From positions 2,666,001 to 2,730,000 of the forward strand of contig JAYJMM010000116.1 of NCBI GenBank assembly GCA_037349105.1: a DNA stretch of 64,000 nt, in the 5' to 3' direction. Positions 55,501 to 64,000 of this stretch are shown in pieces. Below the pieces are notes generated by a model. The model ran no database searches, was not told the origin of the DNA, and saw only the letters and a list, made by a program, of their open reading frames with translations. How positions within the stretch are numbered: the first letter of the stretch is position 1; each line of letters begins with the position of its first letter. The position numbers were made by a program, and so were the translations under genes. Source of the stretch: Limnomonas spitsbergensis. Taxonomy: Eukaryota > Chlorophyta > Chlorophyceae > Chlamydomonadales.

Positions 55501-56094
55501 GCTAACAGATTTTTGACTGCCTGCGATGCACTTGTCATCGCCCACCTGTCAAGGAGGAGATACAGGGTTCAAACGCAGCCTTGGTCAGCCTGGATCACAT
55601 GATGAGAGGGATTGGGATTGCCGTCAGCTAAGGTTACATGACGAGAGGGAGTGAGCGAGGATTGGGATTGTTTCAGTATGACGTGAGCAGATATTACACC
55701 GTGGTGATGCATTTATCAGGATGAGCCTGGCTGCTCATTTCATGCACATGCTGACAGTCTGTCAGGCAGACAACCTGCTGTAAGGCTGTAAGTGCATGTT
55801 AGCCTGGTAACCTGACAGCCTGCGACAGCCTGATGGCTCAGCAGCCTGGCAGACTGACAGCCTGACAGACTGTTAATCAAGCTCTATGGAGTGGCATCTT
55901 TGTTCCTCAGGAAGAAGGGAAGCTTCTCAGTCTCTCACAGTGGTCGCATGCAACAGGGACAATCCTGTTTTTTGTATTCCCTTTGTTCTGCCAAACATGC
56001 AAATTGTCAATCAGTTCGAGAGCTAGCTTGCAGAGGATTTGCTGAGCGGGCGGGAACAGGGCCTGCCAGCGTTCATTTCATTCTTTTAGTGTGC

Positions 56095-56345
56095 ACCAGA
56101 CCGTTATTTGCCAGGCTGCTGGGCAACCACTACTGGCAGTTCTGGGCCGGTGGAGTCAGCACTCAGCAGTCATTTGCTCAGTCCATACTCCATACCTTGA
56201 CCGGTGGCCCACACCTGCTGGACTGCTGGATTGCTGGAGTGCTGGTGGGCCAATCCAAGCAGCAGGGCTAGTTGCAGTGCTGCATTATGCTTCTCCGATT
56301 TCATTGAGCCTGTGATGTACCTTACCTGAATTGTTGCTGAAAGCA
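56095..56345 (+). repeat. Family A copy 9 (expanded)
   Basis: ACCTTGACCGGTGGCCCACA ... CCAATCCAAGCAGCAGGGCT ... AGCCTGTGATGTACCTTACC; the middle is longer than in other copies. Confidence 0.6.
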
Positions 56346-56429
56346 TCCAAACAGAAACAGTGGGGAGGGCGGACTGCAGGGTGATGGGTAATCAGGACTT
56401 CTTGAACATGAAATGGATGCACCACGCAC

Positions 56430-57178
56430 CTGAATGGAAATGCGTATCATTTTTCTTGGGGAACCGAAGTTGGCGTTCATCATCGCTTCAAGAGGATTAT
56501 CTGCACAAGATACCTCGGCCAAGTGATTTTTGTTAGCGAATAATGGACGTGCCGATGATTGAGCAAATGAGCGCTAGAGCTGAACAGCTGATCAGCCAAT
56601 GATTTCACAGCTGCAGTTCGTTCATCATTCGAGCCCCCATCAGGTAAGTATACCGAATGAGACTTACCTTCTAGTTGTGAGAGATTGTGATAGCACAAGT
56701 TGTCGAGGCAGCAAAAAAGATCAGGCAATCACGCTGGGCAATCAGAAGGAAATCGGCCGGGAAATCGGCCAGTAACAGACTAACAGTGCCAGTAAGCAAG
56801 ACTCTGCGTATCATGCAGCAAACACCGGGACAAAATATTGGATACAGGAAGGCCCCTGCAGGAAGGAACTGTATCTGATTAATTTCAATGATTATTAATG
56901 GGCGTACCGGTATTGCATTCAAAATTTAAATGCCAGGCGCTCTTACATTTTAAATGCTGCACACGAGCAGGGGAGCCACGAGGTAGGTGAGTGTGCCTCG
57001 GGTGGGTGTGCCGTCACGCGGTATTGAGGACCATCGGCATGCGAGCGGATTACAACTGTGTCGACTTGATTAGACCAAACCGCATTCATCTATAGACCGC
57101 ATTCACCTGGACATCGTGCAGATAGGCTGTTGACTGTCTTAGCATCGCCTGATTAATCCCTCGGTCGCCAGTCAGCAC
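56430..57178 (-). other. Two candidate exons of unknown product
   Basis: 56500-56430 (TTGTGCAG acceptor, CAG-GTGCGT donor; encodes NPLEAMMNANFGSPRKM...) and 57178-57107 (ACATACAG acceptor, CAG-GTGAAT donor; encodes VLTGDRGINQAMLRQ...) have clean splice signals and open frames. The first could join in phase 0 to an extended exon 55545-55387 of the PAM2 gene. No family recognised; the rest of 55550-57900 shows no further coding signal. Confidence 0.3.
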
Positions 57179-57826
57179 CTGTATGTACAAATCTGACACA
57201 TGGTCAGGGTGGCCACGACAGTATGGTGGGATCATGGCATCCTTAGCAGTGGTCATAAGATCAGTTCCAGGTGCTCTTTTTTCTTGAGATAACTTCACTT
57301 AGTTTGTTGCCACCCACACTATTAGTCTCGTAGGCTGAGCATCGTGGTCACATCTGATGCACGGTCACAGATTATATTGACGAATTCCGGAAACAACGCA
57401 GCTGACATGGTGGGGCGGGTCAAAGTTATTCGCCCAATACTGCCCTGCATGGTCGCTTAAGAACTGAAACAAACCCGGAGCAAGCCCTTGTCTTGGCTCA
57501 CACCGTAGCAAATGCCGAGCAGAAGTTAAATGTAGCATGAACATGTGCAAGCCAGGGCAGATGTCATACCAGCCCTGGTCACTATCAGTGCCCAAGACAG
57601 CTGAGTGGCAGGAAGAGACCTCTGGTCCTTACGGCCTTAATTTGAACATGACATCCGTTCCCTCATCAGCTAATTTCCCTCACAAGTCATGTTTCCTGGA
57701 CTAAAACGTGTGACAAGCGTCTCATTATCATCAACTGTCATTCACGCCTCGCGTGAGAGAGCTCGCAGGGGGGAGTACTAGTTGCGAGGCGAAGGAGGCC
57801 TTGTTCGACATGCAAATATAAAAAAC

Positions 57827-57831
57827 TTACA
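57827..57831 (-). terminator. Candidate poly(A) signal of FtsH/AFG3-like gene
   Basis: TGTAA on the minus strand about 165 bases beyond the stop codon at 57996. Confidence 0.45.
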
Positions 57832-57995
57832 TAAAACCAGGGGTGAAACTATACGTTAAAGAAACTAGTTTAAAAACAGTCTGAGACCCAAGATGGCCAT
57901 ACCCAATGATTGCAAGGATTCAAACAAGTCTTGCCATAACACTCATGCACATTTATTGGGTTTCTATTCAAGCAAACGCGTATCGCCAGAGACTC

Positions 57996-63912
<5,917 letters not shown>

Positions 63913-64000
63913 CTGTAGATCCAGGAGGGGTGGAAATGTCACAAGCTGTCCTCTGTCCGAAAATAAAAAAGCAGCACCCTTCGACAGGCCCTGTCACAGC

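Noticed and set aside
56575..56922. Minus-strand exon ending at the strong donor GAAG-GTAAGT near 56668
   Set aside because: In the frame that fits the donor, a stop codon lies a few codons upstream with no acceptor between, so no exon can be built.

Overview
The window looks like nuclear DNA of a green alga, probably a chlorophyte of the Chlamydomonas/Haematococcus type. The evidence is genes split into many short GT-AG exons, interspersed plant-type telomere repeats (CCCTAAA/TTTAGGG), TGTAA poly(A)-like signals, Ala/Gln-rich low-complexity insertions in proteins, and an algal-style TKL kinase with a GDLKPEN catalytic loop. No prokaryotic operon, CRISPR array, rRNA or tRNA gene was seen. All exon models were built by hand from reading frame, splice-site phase and family conservation. 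Every junction was checked for phase, and one (transporter exon 7 to 8) does not fit.

Layout: (1) 146-5480 (+), the 3' part of a protein kinase. (2) 8144-20193 (-), an auxin-efflux-carrier/PIN-like membrane transporter in 11 recognised exons. (3) 20431-24722 (+), a TMEM70-like mitochondrial assembly factor in 6 exons, divergent from the transporter with 237 bp between start codons. (4) 26682-27110 (-), an intronless proteasome assembly chaperone 3 (PSMG3/PAC3) homologue. (5) 27513-47371 (+), a complete 14-exon REV1 translesion polymerase, about 20 kb long because its introns hold very large minisatellites. (6) 48351-50084 (+), a NOL1/NOP2/Sun RNA m5C methyltransferase. (7) 52630-55500 or further (-), a PAM2-motif, polyglutamine protein. 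(8) 57996-63912 (-), the protease and AAA part of a mitochondrial FtsH/AFG3-type m-AAA protease whose 5' end lies outside the window.

The genes do not form one pathway. Several are predicted to act in mitochondria (TMEM70-like, m-AAA protease, possibly the methyltransferase), and REV1 serves DNA damage tolerance.

The main result of the hunt is a structural pattern. Many intronic tandem repeats are built from units that carry a copy of the neighbouring exon-intron junction: exon end plus 5' splice site, or 3' splice site plus exon start. Clear cases occur in the transporter, REV1 and the FtsH gene. Repeats that abut acceptors occur in the kinase and TMEM70-like genes. Some arrays are near-identical (22, 40, 98, 100 and 227 bp units) and some are decayed, which suggests repeated cycles of junction-seeded duplication followed by drift. 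The other non-coding DNA holds a SINE-like dispersed repeat family in more than a dozen copies, at least two further dispersed elements, foldback/MITE-like elements, and arrays of up to about 3.2 kb.
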